A program made the position numbers and the translations under genes. Positions 1-8,824 of a DNA stretch of 64,000 nucleotides are shown here, in pieces. Under the pieces are notes generated by a model. That model made no database searches, was not told the DNA's origin, and saw only the letters and a program-made list of their open reading frames with translations. How positions within the stretch are numbered: the stretch's first letter is position 1; each line of letters begins with the position of its first letter. This DNA is from Candidatus Omnitrophota bacterium (GTDB lineage Bacteria; Omnitrophota; Omnitrophia; Omnitrophales; JACROU01), in NCBI GenBank assembly GCA_029261035.1, contig JAJDCD010000023.1, forward strand, positions 496,001 to 560,000, in the 5' to 3' direction.

Positions 1-1
1 A

Positions 2-139
2 ATGGCTGACCCTTCCTTTTATCAGAAGCCACAAAAAGAAATAGAAGAAACTCAGGCCGAGTCGGAGCGGATCAAATTAGAAATAGAAAAAGCTTACCGG
101 CGTTGGGAAGATTTAGAAAAGCAAGAAAAGTTAGATTAA
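2..139 (+). CDS. ABC-F family ATPase, C-terminal tail (partial)
   Basis: Only the last 45 codons are in the window, ending at the TAA at 137-139; the gene begins upstream. The tail is charged and helical. It begins ADPSFYQ and has AYRRWEDLEK near the end, the pattern of the C-terminal coiled coil of Uup/EttA-like ABC-F proteins. These are soluble tandem ATPases that act on the ribosome or on DNA branch intermediates. The assignment rests on this tail alone, since the ATPase motifs lie outside the window. The next gene starts 14 bases downstream on the same strand, so the two are probably cotranscribed. Confidence 0.6.
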   Translation: MADPSFYQKPQKEIEETQAESERIKLEIEKAYRRWEDLEKQEKLD

Positions 140-153
140 AAGAGGTTGATCGG

Positions 154-1002
154 ATGATTCAGTTAGGGAAGTATAATAAACTTAAGGTTGTGAAGTCTCT
201 CGATTTTGGAGTCTACCTTGATGGTGATGAGGAGTTTGAGGAGATATTGCTTCCGAAGCGTTATGTGCCTAAAGGCCTTAGAGTGGGCCAAGATATAGAG
301 GTTTTTGTTTATATGGATTCAGAAGACCGTGTGATTGCGACAACCGAACAGCCCAAGGCGGTTGTGGGGGACTTTGCATTTCTAAAAGTTGTTTCTGTTA
401 ACGACTTCGGCGCTTTTTTGGACTGGGGTCTTCCGAAAGATTTGTTGATTCCGATCAGTGAACAAAATCGGAAGCTTAAGGTTGGAGATTCGTGTGTTGT
501 GAAAGTGTTTCTGCATTTTGAAACAAATCGAATTGCTGCTTCGCAAAAATTGGATAAGTTTTTAAACAACTCACCTGAGGGTTATAGAGAAGGTGAAGAA
601 GTTTCGCTTCTAATTCTTCATAAGATGGAATTGGGGTATCCTGCTGTAATTAATGATACTCATTTGGGGTTAATTTTTGAGAATGACGTATTCGAACGTC
701 TTTCTGAAGGGGATCGGAAAAAAGGTTTTATTAAAGAGGTCCGTGAAGATGGGAAAATTAATTTGGCATTAACGCGTCCTGGCTATGAGAAAGTGGATGG
801 GATTTCTAAAGATATTTTGGATCAGCTTAAAGCTGAAGGTGGTTTTTTGGATCTTACAGATAAGACTTCTAGTGATGTTATTCATAGTCGTCTTAAAATG
901 AGTAAGAAGACTTTTAAAAAAGCAATTGGGACTTTGTATAAACAACGTCTCATTCTAATTGAGGAAAACGGTATCCGTTTAAATACAAATGACAAATCAT
1001 AA
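154..1002 (+). CDS. CvfB-like S1 RNA-binding protein
   Basis: The 282-residue protein has three S1-like beta-barrel segments, at about residues 5-60, 70-130 and 145-200. The first two carry the DFGVYLD and DFGAFLD turns. A C-terminal winged-helix-like segment (about 225-275, KMSKKTFKKAIGTLYK) follows. This is the layout of CvfB/YitL proteins, cytoplasmic RNA-binding proteins tied to gene regulation in Firmicutes; the role here is inferred. I chose the ATG at 154, behind AAAAGAGG, over a TTG at 103 that would overlap the upstream gene. The stop overlaps the next gene by 14 bases. Confidence 0.85.
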   Translation: MIQLGKYNKLKVVKSLDFGVYLDGDEEFEEILLPKRYVPKGLRVGQDIEVFVYMDSEDRVIATTEQPKAVVGDFAFLKVVSVNDFGAFLDWGLPKDLLIPISEQNRKLKVGDSCVVKVFLHFETNRIAASQKLDKFLNNSPEGYREGEEVSLLILHKMELGYPAVINDTHLGLIFENDVFERLSEGDRKKGFIKEVREDGKINLALTRPGYEKVDGISKDILDQLKAEGGFLDLTDKTSSDVIHSRLKMSKKTFKKAIGTLYKQRLILIEENGIRLNTNDKS

Positions 1003-1216
1003 TTCAAAGGACCCACTTCACGGCGTTACACTGGAAATGATACTAAATCGTTTAGTCGAGCATTACGGCTGGGAAAAGATGGCTCAAGAGATTGAAATTC
1101 GCTGTTTTTACTACGACCCTAGTATCAAATCAAGCCTCGTGTTTCTTAGAAGAACCCAGTGGGCCCGAGACAAAGTTGAAGGGCTGTACTTGAAGATGTG
1201 CTCCGAAAAAGATTAA
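989..1216 (+). CDS. VF530 family (DUF2132) small protein
   Basis: A 75-residue protein with the family signature: KDPLHGVTLEMILNRLVEHY near residues 7-26, then a central GWEKMAQEIEIRCF and SLVFLRRTQWAR. VF530-family proteins are small, mostly helical, possibly DNA-binding and of unproven function. It overlaps the 3' end of the CvfB-like gene by 14 bases, which suggests translational coupling. Its 3' end overlaps the convergent secreted-protein gene by four bases. The length is normal for the family. Confidence 0.85.
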   Translation: MTNHNSKDPLHGVTLEMILNRLVEHYGWEKMAQEIEIRCFYYDPSIKSSLVFLRRTQWARDKVEGLYLKMCSEKD

Positions 1217-1917
1217 GTTGATGTGTTGCTTGTGGTAATCGTTCTGCTTCCATCTGGATTTGCTGTTACGGTAGTAGTAATTCCCCCGCTTGTGGAAGAA
1301 ACGCTGTCAGGCTGATTGCCTGTCGTTTGCTGATTCGTTGTGTTTCCATCTTGATCCGTTGTGGTAACGATGTGGTCCCCAGGAAGAGGGGCTGGTGGTT
1401 GATTATCTTCTCCACCAGAATCTATCCATTCATCAAAAGTTTGAATCTCTGGTTCTGAGACATCTGATTGTGAGGTTGTTGTTATCCCTGTATTAGGATC
1501 TGTGCTAGATGCGGATGCAACATCCAATTCCTCAGTAGAAACCTCATGAGTGTTTATTACATTTCCGTCTGCATCGGTTTGAGTAACAATATGATTCCCA
1601 GTAAGTTCTGGGTCGGAGGGTTCCTCTTCATCAGTGTCATCGGCATCGTCCCAATCCGAGTCTCCCCATTCCTCAAAAGTTTCCCAAACGGGGGGCTCTA
1701 CTTCTGACTCTGAAGATGTGGTAATGCCCGTTTCTGGATCATAGCTTTCGGCAAAAGGTCCCACTCGGTCGATATTCTCGAGCCCTCTTTCGACTATAAC
1801 AGACGGATCCGTTTCGTTTCTAACTTCTTGGCTTGCTGTTGCTTGTCCGCTTACAACACAAAACAAAGCTGTTGCAGCAACAAAAAACACTAAATATGGA
1901 CTTAATGCTACTTTCAT
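1213..1917 (-). CDS. Secreted acidic repeat protein, paralog of the gene at 31962
   Basis: 234 residues with a signal peptide (about 1-29, cut after ATA or ASQ) and no membrane segment after it. Two degenerate repeats of about 75-80 residues run from residues 59 and 139. Each starts [YT]DP-TGITT, passes an acidic E/D/W-rich stretch with FxEW, and ends HIVT-TD-DGN. A third, short copy (GGITTTVTANPDGSRTI) closes the protein. The protein at 31962-32534 shares the post-signal block VI-ER-LENI and the DP-TG...DG(S/T)RT(I/V)T units, so the two are paralogs. The function is unknown; a surface or periplasmic location is inferred. Confidence 0.75.
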   Translation of the reverse strand: MKVALSPYLVFFVAATALFCVVSGQATASQEVRNETDPSVIVERGLENIDRVGPFAESYDPETGITTSSESEVEPPVWETFEEWGDSDWDDADDTDEEEPSDPELTGNHIVTQTDADGNVINTHEVSTEELDVASASSTDPNTGITTTSQSDVSEPEIQTFDEWIDSGGEDNQPPAPLPGDHIVTTTDQDGNTTNQQTTGNQPDSVSSTSGGITTTVTANPDGSRTITTSNTST

Positions 1918-2158
1918 GGCTATTCTCCCTACAATCCAAGTATACTCTATAACTAGCTTGTTTTATCGTCCTTTTGTGTTTTTCAAGTTTAGGTTACAAT
2001 AAAAGCCTCTGAAGAGGTTTGCTCAGAAGAGTTCGGTGGAGATTGAACAGCAATATGAAAGGTCAGGTTGGAACCCCAATAGTAAGAGTTGTTGTGCTTT
2101 AAGTTTATATTTTGGAAAAAGAAATTGGTCAACTGCAAACGGAAGCGATGTTGAGTAG

Positions 2159-3391
2159 ATGGTAGAACCCTATTTAAAGATTCGTAATTTTACAGAAGAG
2201 CTTTGTCAGCCATTGGCAAAAGAAGATTATGTCATTCAAACGATGGCGGATATGAGCCCTGCTAAATGGCATTTGGCGCACACAACCTGGTTTTTTGAAA
2301 CTTTTTTGCTTAAAAAGTTTCAAAAAAACTATAAAGAGTTTCATCCCAAATTCCATTATCTTTTTAATTCCTATTATAACGGGCTAGGGGAGCAGCATCC
2401 TCGAACTAAACGAGGAGATCTATCGCGACCCACAGTGGGAGAGGTTTTTGAATATCGTAAATATGTTGATGTTGCAATGACAGAGCTTCTTAAAAAGACA
2501 GATGGGGATGATTCTAATTTTAGTTTTATTCTTGAATTAGGAATGAATCATGAACAACAGCATCAAGAGCTCATTTTAACAGACCTCAAACACCTCTTTT
2601 CGTGTAACCCTCTTTACCCTGTTTATTCTAGCCAAAAAATATCAACGGTTCATGAGATTGCTAAGATGGATTTTGTATCTTTTGAACAGGGACTTTATCA
2701 AATAGGACATGAGGGAAAAGGGTTTGGTTATGATAATGAGTTTCCTTCGCATCAGAAATACATCAATGGATTCAAAATGGCTTCTCGACTTGTAACCAAC
2801 GGAGAGTATCTTCAGTTTATAGAAGATGGAGGGTACAGCAAGCATGAGTTATGGCTCTCAGATGGATGGAATGTATGTCAGAGAGAAAGATGGGAGGCTC
2901 CATTTTATTGGAATGAAAAAGATGGAGAGTGGCTAAACTTTACATTGAATGGAAATGTGAAAGTAGATCTTCATGCCCCTGTTTGCCATATTAGTTTTTA
3001 TGAGGCAGATGCTTATGCTAGTTGGGCGGGTAAGCGACTGCCCACAGAAGAGGAATGGGAAGTTGCTGCTAGAAGCAAACCTATAAAAGGTAATTTTGTT
3101 GAGAATAAAATTTATGCCCCTATTCCAATAAACGGTCAAAAGGATGAAATCTCTCAGCTTTACGGAGATGTATGGGAATGGACGCAATCTCCTTATGTGG
3201 GTTATCCTGGTTATAAACCTTCAGAAGGATGCATTGGTGAATACAACGGAAAATTTATGAGTAATCAAATGGTTTTAAGAGGGGGATCTTGCGCAACTTC
3301 AAATTCGCATATCCGTTCTACTTATCGAAATTTCTTTTACCCTAAACTAAGATGGCAGTTTTCAGGATTGCGGTTAGCGGAGGATTTATGA
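2159..3391 (+). CDS. egtB: EgtB-like ergothioneine sulfoxide synthase
   Basis: 410 residues. The N-terminal DinB-like domain carries WHLAH at 37-41 and HEQQHQEL at 131-138, which supply the iron-binding histidines of EgtB. The C-terminal formylglycine-generating-enzyme-like domain (about 165-410) has SFYEADAYASWAGKRLPTEE, GDVWEWT and LRGGS. EgtB joins hercynine (trimethyl-histidine) to a thiol substrate using O2 and non-haem iron. The egtD gene overlaps its stop codon. No egtA, egtC or egtE is in the window, so free cysteine may be the sulfur donor, as in some characterised EgtBs; that is inference. The start lacks an obvious Shine-Dalgarno, but the N-terminus matches family length. Confidence 0.9.
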   Translation: MVEPYLKIRNFTEELCQPLAKEDYVIQTMADMSPAKWHLAHTTWFFETFLLKKFQKNYKEFHPKFHYLFNSYYNGLGEQHPRTKRGDLSRPTVGEVFEYRKYVDVAMTELLKKTDGDDSNFSFILELGMNHEQQHQELILTDLKHLFSCNPLYPVYSSQKISTVHEIAKMDFVSFEQGLYQIGHEGKGFGYDNEFPSHQKYINGFKMASRLVTNGEYLQFIEDGGYSKHELWLSDGWNVCQRERWEAPFYWNEKDGEWLNFTLNGNVKVDLHAPVCHISFYEADAYASWAGKRLPTEEEWEVAARSKPIKGNFVENKIYAPIPINGQKDEISQLYGDVWEWTQSPYVGYPGYKPSEGCIGEYNGKFMSNQMVLRGGSCATSNSHIRSTYRNFFYPKLRWQFSGLRLAEDL

Positions 3392-4359
3392 GTGATGTTT
3401 TTAGACAAATAAAATTTAATGATTTTGCTCCTGAATCAGAAACATTTTTCCAAGATACTTTAAAAGGATTATCTCAAGAGCAAAAGACATTGCCTTGTAA
3501 ATATTTTTATAATAAGACAGGTCTCAGCCTTTTTAATCAAATTTGTAAGACGGAAGAATACTATCCCACTCGTACGGAGCTTCATATTATGCAGTTTTAC
3601 TCACAGGAAATTGCTGAAACATTAGGCTCAAAATGCTTATTGATTGAATATGGAGGAGGTAATGCCGAAAAGATAAAACTTCTTCTGAATCATTTAACGC
3701 AACCTGCTTGTTATGTCCCTTTAGATATTTCTAAAGAGCATTTAAAACAAGAAGCTGAAGAATTGAACAGAGATTACCCTAGCTTGGAAGTTCTGCCTGT
3801 TTGTGCAGATTTTACTAAAGACTTTCAGATGCCTGATCCAAATAGTGAATTTAATCGCAGGGTTGTTTATTTTCCAGGGTCAACGATTGGTAACTTCAAC
3901 AAGGAACAAGCGGTCGCTTTACTGAAGAACATGAAACGCTTTTTATCTCATTCGGACGGTTTATTGATAGGGGTTGATTTAAAGAAAGATAAAAGCATTT
4001 TAGATCGTGCGTATAATGATGCTGAGGGTTTTACGGAAGCATTTAATCTTAATTTGTTACAGCGTATAAATGATGAGTTGGGTGGAAATTTTCAAATAGA
4101 TCAGTTTGAACACAGAGCTTTTTATAATGAAAATCAAGATCGTGTAGAAATGCAATTAGTCAGTCGTTGTAAGCAAGCCGTAGATATTCAGGATCAGGTC
4201 TTTCATTTTGAAAAGGAAGAAGCTATTCAGACGGAGTTTTCTCATAAATACAATGCAGAGGGGTTTGCCCAAATGGCCTCCTCGGCAAATTTTACCCTTC
4301 AAAAAAATTGGACAGATAAAAATAAATTATTCAGTGTTTTTTATTTAACGTTAGACTAG
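3388..4359 (+). CDS. egtD: Histidine N-alpha-methyltransferase EgtD
   Basis: 323 residues. The SAM-binding motif is LIEYGGGNAEKIKLLL, followed by YVPLDISKEHL and the family signature FPGSTIGNF, then GVDLKKD. EgtD trimethylates histidine to hercynine, the substrate of EgtB. I chose the ATG at 3388 because GGAGG sits five bases upstream and the ATG overlaps the egtB stop (ATGA), a classic coupling arrangement. A start at 3352 would lie deep inside egtB. Together the two genes form a minimal ergothioneine operon. Confidence 0.93.
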   Translation: MSDVFRQIKFNDFAPESETFFQDTLKGLSQEQKTLPCKYFYNKTGLSLFNQICKTEEYYPTRTELHIMQFYSQEIAETLGSKCLLIEYGGGNAEKIKLLLNHLTQPACYVPLDISKEHLKQEAEELNRDYPSLEVLPVCADFTKDFQMPDPNSEFNRRVVYFPGSTIGNFNKEQAVALLKNMKRFLSHSDGLLIGVDLKKDKSILDRAYNDAEGFTEAFNLNLLQRINDELGGNFQIDQFEHRAFYNENQDRVEMQLVSRCKQAVDIQDQVFHFEKEEAIQTEFSHKYNAEGFAQMASSANFTLQKNWTDKNKLFSVFYLTLD

Positions 4360-4440
4360 TTCTATCTTTCTTTATCCCATTGATTGGGGAGCGTCCTTTG
4401 GGTTTTTGATATAACTTTTTAAATATAAAGAGGTTCTTAT

Positions 4441-4752
4441 ATGAAGATTTGCCCCTATTGTGCAGAAGAAATTCAAGATGCAGCAATTAAGTGTAAACAT
4501 TGCGGCGAATTTCTTGTCGAACAGAAGGCGGAGCCCTGGTATTTTAAGACGCATTATTTAATTTTGGGCTTTCTGTTTGTGGGCCCCTTTGCTTTACCCT
4601 TCCTTTGGCTTAACCCTAGATACTCTCGCATCAAGAAAGTCATTGTTACGTGTATTGTTCTTGCGCTAAGTTTTGTCTTGGGAAAAGCTGTTTATGGCGC
4701 TGCAATCGTGATTGTGGATTTCTACAGATTATTTTTCTCTCAAGGTTATTAA
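4441..4752 (+). CDS. Zinc-ribbon membrane protein
   Basis: 103 residues. The N-terminal zinc ribbon has CPYC (C4, C7) and CKHC (C18, C21), as in double-zinc-ribbon or zinc_ribbon_2 domains. Two hydrophobic segments follow, at about 38-56 and 65-92. The protein is probably inner-membrane with a cytoplasmic ribbon. The function is unknown. It is followed after 7 bases by the YgjP-type peptidase gene. Confidence 0.6.
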   Translation: MKICPYCAEEIQDAAIKCKHCGEFLVEQKAEPWYFKTHYLILGFLFVGPFALPFLWLNPRYSRIKKVIVTCIVLALSFVLGKAVYGAAIVIVDFYRLFFSQGY

Positions 4753-4759
4753 TGTCATT

Positions 4760-5479
4760 ATGAAGCAAAAAGAATTAACTTATGAAAATAAAACTTGTAC
4801 GTATGACTTGCTTTACCAGAATCGCAAAACGCTCACTTTGACGGTTTATCCCGACAACAAAATCGTAGTAAAATCACCTCACTTTGTAAGTCAGAAATAT
4901 ATCGTTCAATTTTTGAAAATAAAATGGCCTTGGATTACTAAAAAATTAAATTCTTTCAACGAAGCAAAGCGGGTAAGAAAAGAAAAACGCTTTGTTTCCG
5001 GAGAAACTTTTTTGTATCTAGGGCAGAGTTATGAGATTGCTATCAAGCAAGCCAAAGAAAATAAGGTAATTTTAGAAAGTGGAAAAATTTGGGCGTTTAC
5101 TAAAAAAGATCCTGTGGATGAAAAGCATAATCGGCGCTTGATTAATGAATGGTATAAGGCTAAGGCTGAAGAGGTTTTGGGAGAACGGTTTGATATCTTA
5201 TTCAAAGCGTTTGATTATAGTGAGAAACCTAAATTACGGATTCGTAGTATGAAGACGCTCTGGGGTAGTTGCTCAAAAAAAGGAAGTGTTACATTAAATT
5301 TAAAACTGATTCAGATGCCAGAGAGTTGCATTGATTATGTGATTATGCATGAGCTGTGTCATCTTAAAGAGCATAATCATAGCGCGAAGTATTACAAAGT
5401 TTTAACTGAAGTAATGCCAGATTGGAAAATTAGAAAAAAACATTTAATGGCTTTAGGCACGGATGTTATAAGGACTTAA
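4760..5479 (+). CDS. YgjP/DUF45-type zinc metallopeptidase
   Basis: 239 residues, cytoplasmic. The zinc motif is HELCH at 197-201 with a downstream His in EHNHS, and it is preceded by the family block WGSCSKKGSVTLNLKL. This is the M48-like DUF45 family, which includes E. coli YgjP and has been linked to SprT-like folds. The in vivo substrate is not known. I took the ATG at 4760; the longer upstream start would overlap the zinc-ribbon gene. An intrinsic terminator follows the stop. Confidence 0.85.
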   Translation: MKQKELTYENKTCTYDLLYQNRKTLTLTVYPDNKIVVKSPHFVSQKYIVQFLKIKWPWITKKLNSFNEAKRVRKEKRFVSGETFLYLGQSYEIAIKQAKENKVILESGKIWAFTKKDPVDEKHNRRLINEWYKAKAEEVLGERFDILFKAFDYSEKPKLRIRSMKTLWGSCSKKGSVTLNLKLIQMPESCIDYVIMHELCHLKEHNHSAKYYKVLTEVMPDWKIRKKHLMALGTDVIRT

Positions 5480-5490
5480 TCACAGACATT

Positions 5491-5528
5491 AAAAAAGCCG
5501 AACCACAGAAGTGCGATTCGGCTTTTTG
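5491..5528 (+). terminator. Intrinsic terminator after the YgjP gene
   Basis: AAAAAAGCCGAA pairs with TTCGGCTTTTT across a 14-base loop, giving an A-rich/T-rich flanked stem. It lies 12 bases past the stop codon. The A tract on the left means it could also stop leftward transcription from the small minus-strand gene at 5578-5685. Confidence 0.8.
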
Positions 5529-5577
5529 TTTTATTCTATTCAACTTAAAACTGATTCGGATGTCAGGAAAGTTTTTA

Positions 5578-5685
5578 TTACTTTCCTTTGCGCTTTTCTT
5601 GCTTAGCTTTGCGTTTTTCCATCAGAGAACGCTTTGGACTTTTTTTTGGCCCGCTTTTTTCTTTTCCTTTGTCTTGTTTTCCCAT
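5578..5685 (-). CDS. Small highly basic protein (35 aa)
   Basis: A short minus-strand frame with ATG at 5685, a well-placed AAGGAG seven bases upstream, and a TAA at 5578-5580. The product begins MGKQDKGKEK and ends KAKQEKRKGK; more than 40% of its residues are Lys or Arg and there is no hydrophobic segment. Such tiny Lys-rich proteins may bind RNA or the ribosome, but no function is established. The good Shine-Dalgarno and the fully basic composition argue against chance. It lies in an otherwise empty 375-base gap. Confidence 0.55.
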   Translation of the reverse strand: MGKQDKGKEKSGPKKSPKRSLMEKRKAKQEKRKGK

Positions 5686-5854
5686 GAGAACTCCTTATTC
5701 CTTTGTGTTAATAAATAATTGTAAGTGCTAAACGATTACACTATTATGAGGCTTTCTTAATAGAAAGTACAGTTTGTAGTTAATGGAAGGTTGCTAAAAG
5801 GGTGTCTTTAGCCCAATTTTAACAGACCTCATTAGGTGGGACTTGAGAATAAGT

Positions 5855-6241
5855 ATGAAGCATGAAAATTATTTTAATTCTTTAAAGGAAGTAGCTCGAA
5901 TTATTCTATCTTGTTTGTTTCTGTTGGCAGGGACGCTTCACTTTGTTTATCCCGATAATTTCCTTTCGATTATGCCTCCTTTACTGCCTGCACCCATAGT
6001 TTTTGTCTATCTTAGTGGTTTTTTTGAACTGTTAGGTGGGGCAGGGCTCCTTATTGTTCGGTTTCGAAAAATAGCGGCTTATGGCCTGATTGTCTTATTG
6101 ATTGCTGTGTTGCCTGCAAATATATATATGGCGGTGGAGAACGTGCAAGTGGGTGGGATTCTGGGAAACCCTATAGTTCAGTGGCTTCGAATTCCCTTTC
6201 AAGCAGTTCTTATTGCTTGGGTTTACGGAATCAAGGATTAA
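5855..6241 (+). CDS. DoxX-family membrane protein
   Basis: 128 residues, four hydrophobic segments. It has the DoxX-like pattern: FLLAGTLHFVYPDNF early, LSGFFELLGGAGLL in the middle, and NPIVQWLRIPFQ near the end. DoxX proteins are small inner-membrane proteins of uncertain function, linked in some organisms to thiosulfate or quinone redox chemistry. I chose ATG 5855 over a TTG 12 bases earlier. The gene stands alone between two divergently or convergently placed units. Confidence 0.75.
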   Translation: MKHENYFNSLKEVARIILSCLFLLAGTLHFVYPDNFLSIMPPLLPAPIVFVYLSGFFELLGGAGLLIVRFRKIAAYGLIVLLIAVLPANIYMAVENVQVGGILGNPIVQWLRIPFQAVLIAWVYGIKD

Positions 6242-6266
6242 CAATCTTAGGGGTTTGATACAGGAG

Positions 6267-6938
6267 CTAAATTGCTATCCTAGCGCTATTGATAACCGTT
6301 TGAATATCCATTTCGTCTTGAGTTTTAAATGCGCCGTTGCGGTTCGCTATAACTGTTAAGTCAATCGTTCGGTCTGTCCGCCAAAAAGAATAGACATCGT
6401 ATCGAGCCAAGTAAGTATACCCCTCTAAATAAATTTGTGTATCATAGGTGACATGTGCGCAGGGAGTTCCGTTAAGTTCTGTTTCTGTAACAGGCTTTAT
6501 AATGTCTGTAGGGGTCATGTTTTGCACAAATTGTATGTAACCTTGTAAATGCTCTATTGCGGATTGAGGAGGGCTCTTTATATTTGTGAGGGATCGTGTT
6601 GTGATTTGCGCGGCTGGAAGAGCAGGGCTTTTGACGCTCATTCGGATGAGGATAGCTTTCTCGCTTCCTTCTCGATCTAATTTCTGTATGTACTCCTTAG
6701 GAAGATCCAGAACCATACTGGCTAACTCTTGAGCTGTTTCACGAGCCTGTTCAATGACTTCTCCTGAAATTGCATGTTTCCAGGTGTGGGGAATTTTAAC
6801 AGATATTCCTAACTCCTCATTGGTATAGGTGCTTGCCAGGTCTTCGGCGGTTAAATCGTTAGCTTCAACTCTGTTTGGCTGAATCATGAGGATGCTGAAA
6901 AGAAACCCAGTTAGAAAAACACTACGAAGAAACATCAT
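6267..6938 (-). CDS. Secreted protein of unknown function (PsbP/DUF1795-like look)
   Basis: 223 residues with a signal peptide (about 1-26, cut after VEA). The mature start, TYTNEELGISVKIPHTWKH, resembles the opening of PsbP- or DUF1795-like alpha/beta proteins, where a short aromatic 'P-x-W' turn follows. The end reads IDLTVIANRNGAF...IQTVINSARI, also typical of that fold. No catalytic residues are evident. A periplasmic location is inferred. The fold similarity is by eye only. Confidence 0.5.
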   Translation of the reverse strand: MMFLRSVFLTGFLFSILMIQPNRVEANDLTAEDLASTYTNEELGISVKIPHTWKHAISGEVIEQARETAQELASMVLDLPKEYIQKLDREGSEKAILIRMSVKSPALPAAQITTRSLTNIKSPPQSAIEHLQGYIQFVQNMTPTDIIKPVTETELNGTPCAHVTYDTQIYLEGYTYLARYDVYSFWRTDRTIDLTVIANRNGAFKTQDEMDIQTVINSARIAI

Positions 6939-7087
6939 ATCCCTATTCTCCTGAATGCAGAAAGTTAACGTGTTTACTACAAGTACATTGTATCATTTTT
7001 TTAGAAACAGGAGGAGTTAGTAACATTGCCATGCTAAAATAGCTTTTTTATGGGTATCAAAGCTGAAGAGAGTGAACGGATTGGTTT

Positions 7088-8632
7088 ATGGAAAAAACAT
7101 CAGAAGATAATTTTTTGGAGAAAGCTAAAGAGTGCGTTTCCTTTCTTAATTCCTTATTGGAGCATCCAGAGTTATTGGGGCATCTTAAGGAAGAAGAAAG
7201 AATCGAGTTGATGAAAGTAGCGGGACGCATTTCTCGACCGAGTCGTGATGAGCTTCGTGAACAGACGCGTGCGGTTAAGAAAAGCCGTCGCCAAAAGCGT
7301 GTTAAGAATGAGCGGGAAGTGCGCGCCGCAACGGGTATTCGTAGTGCTCGTGAAGCAGCAGTTTTTGAAGCCCCAGCGCAATTATTGGGGGTGGATGCCA
7401 GTGCTTTGGTTAAGGACTTTGAGCTTGAGTCTCCACGCAATTGTTATGTCTGTCATGCAGAGTATACCAAGCTTCATTTTTTCTACGATTCGATGTGTCA
7501 AAAATGTGCAGAATTTAATTATAAGAAGCGTTTTCAAACAGCAGATTTGTCAGGACAGGTGGCTTTAATTACAGGGTCGCGTTTAAAAATAGGGTATCAG
7601 GCGACGTTGATGATGTTGCGAGCAGGTGCAACTGTGATTGCGACAACACGTTTTCCAATTGACTCTGCAATGCGGTATGCTCGTGAAAAAGACTTTGAAC
7701 AGTGGAAAGACCGTCTTCATGTTTATGGTCTTGATTTAAGACACACGCCAAGCGTCGAAATTTTTTGTCATTATATTCAAGGTCAGTATGATCGTTTGGA
7801 TATTTTAATTAATAATGCAGCGCAAACTGTGAGACGTCCTCCAGGGTTTTATACGCATTTAATACAGAATGAAAAATTAGCTATATCAGATCTTCCAAAT
7901 GAGACTCAGAAACTACTCCATGATTATGATGAATGTAAAAAGCAGCTTGTTTCTTATTCCTCAACAAACCTTCAAAAAGAAGAAGCCTTAACAGTAAACT
8001 GGATTGGAAAAGCTCCTGGGGTTGGGTTGCGTGCTTCAGCAGCTCTTTCTCAAATTCCTTATGCTTATGATCATTCTCTTAAAACAGAAGAAGTTTTTCC
8101 TGAAGGGCAGCTAGATGTTGATTTGCAACAAGTTGATTTGCGCAAAACAAACAGTTGGCGTTTGAGATTAGGAGAGATAGAAACTTCCGAAATGTTTGAA
8201 CTTCAATTAGTAAATGCGATTGCTCCTTTTGTGTTATGTAATAAATTGGAACCCATGATGAGACGAGATTTCACTGCAAAAAAACATATGGTTAATGTGA
8301 CGGCAATGGAAGGAAAGTTTCATCGATTTAAAAAAGCAGACCGTCATCCTCATACGAATATGGCAAAGGCGGCATTGAATATGTTGACGCACACTTCCTC
8401 AGGTAGTTTGGTTAAAGAAGGTATTTATATGAATGCCGTGGATACGGGCTGGGTCACAGACGAAGATCCTGCTCATCTTTCTCAACACAAACAAAAGGTT
8501 CATGATTTTCAGCCGCCGCTGGATATTGTGGATGGGGCAGCACGTGTGTGCGACCCCTTTTTTGATGGAATTAATACGGGTAAGCATTGGTGTGGAAAGT
8601 TCTTGAAAGATTATTTTCCTATTGATTGGTAA
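7088..8632 (+). CDS. Atypical short-chain dehydrogenase with N-terminal Cys4 domain
   Basis: 514 residues, about twice a normal SDR. Residues 1-115 are helical and basic. CYVC (119-122) and CQKC (137-140) form a probable zinc site. A Rossmann domain follows, with TGSRLKIG at 162-169 in place of TGxxxGxG (the middle Gly is Lys) and NNAAQ at 242-246. The active-site Tyr-x3-Lys reads TNMAK at 423-427, so Lys is kept but Tyr is replaced by Thr. The serine position also looks altered (NVTAMEG). Classical SDR chemistry is therefore doubtful; nucleotide binding is likely. The substrate is unknown. Confidence 0.7.
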   Translation: MEKTSEDNFLEKAKECVSFLNSLLEHPELLGHLKEEERIELMKVAGRISRPSRDELREQTRAVKKSRRQKRVKNEREVRAATGIRSAREAAVFEAPAQLLGVDASALVKDFELESPRNCYVCHAEYTKLHFFYDSMCQKCAEFNYKKRFQTADLSGQVALITGSRLKIGYQATLMMLRAGATVIATTRFPIDSAMRYAREKDFEQWKDRLHVYGLDLRHTPSVEIFCHYIQGQYDRLDILINNAAQTVRRPPGFYTHLIQNEKLAISDLPNETQKLLHDYDECKKQLVSYSSTNLQKEEALTVNWIGKAPGVGLRASAALSQIPYAYDHSLKTEEVFPEGQLDVDLQQVDLRKTNSWRLRLGEIETSEMFELQLVNAIAPFVLCNKLEPMMRRDFTAKKHMVNVTAMEGKFHRFKKADRHPHTNMAKAALNMLTHTSSGSLVKEGIYMNAVDTGWVTDEDPAHLSQHKQKVHDFQPPLDIVDGAARVCDPFFDGINTGKHWCGKFLKDYFPIDW

Positions 8633-8748
8633 GGTTAAGATTTTCCGAAAAAGAGAATCCCTAACACATTATAAATAAAAGGTTTAAGAAGTATTTAGGT
8701 TTAAGGGGTTGCTTTGTGGTGAAATAAAGGGTAATGTTAGACTGTTGT

Positions 8749-8754
8749 TATAGT
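8749..8754 (+). promoter_or_regulatory. Possible -10 box for desaturase 1
   Basis: TATAGT lies about 70 bases before the desaturase start and just upstream of its hairpin leader. I see no good -35 at 16-18 bases, so support is weak. Confidence 0.25.
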
Positions 8755-8771
8755 ATAGAAAACAGTACAGG

Positions 8772-8806
8772 CCGTAAGGGACATACTTTTCACCTTACGG
8801 TTTTTT
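8772..8806 (+). terminator. Terminator-like hairpin in desaturase 1 leader
   Basis: CCGTAAGG (8772-8779) pairs perfectly with CCTTACGG (8793-8800) and is followed by six T residues, the form of an intrinsic terminator. It ends only 18 bases before the desaturase ATG, and those 18 bases leave no room for a promoter. Either it ends the SDR transcript and also sits inside the desaturase leader, or it works as an attenuator. The second desaturase gene also has a hairpin in its leader. Confidence 0.75.
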
Positions 8807-8824
8807 GTTTTTAAGAGGAAAATT

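Noticed and set aside
1918-2158. Small RNA or riboswitch before egtB
   Set aside because: A small GCCTCT/AGAGG hairpin is present but no known motif can be recognised; I see nothing else in the 241 bases.
7057-7751. Minus- and plus-strand frames overlapping the start of the SDR gene
   Set aside because: They overlap a long gene with clear motifs and lack ribosome sites; shadows.
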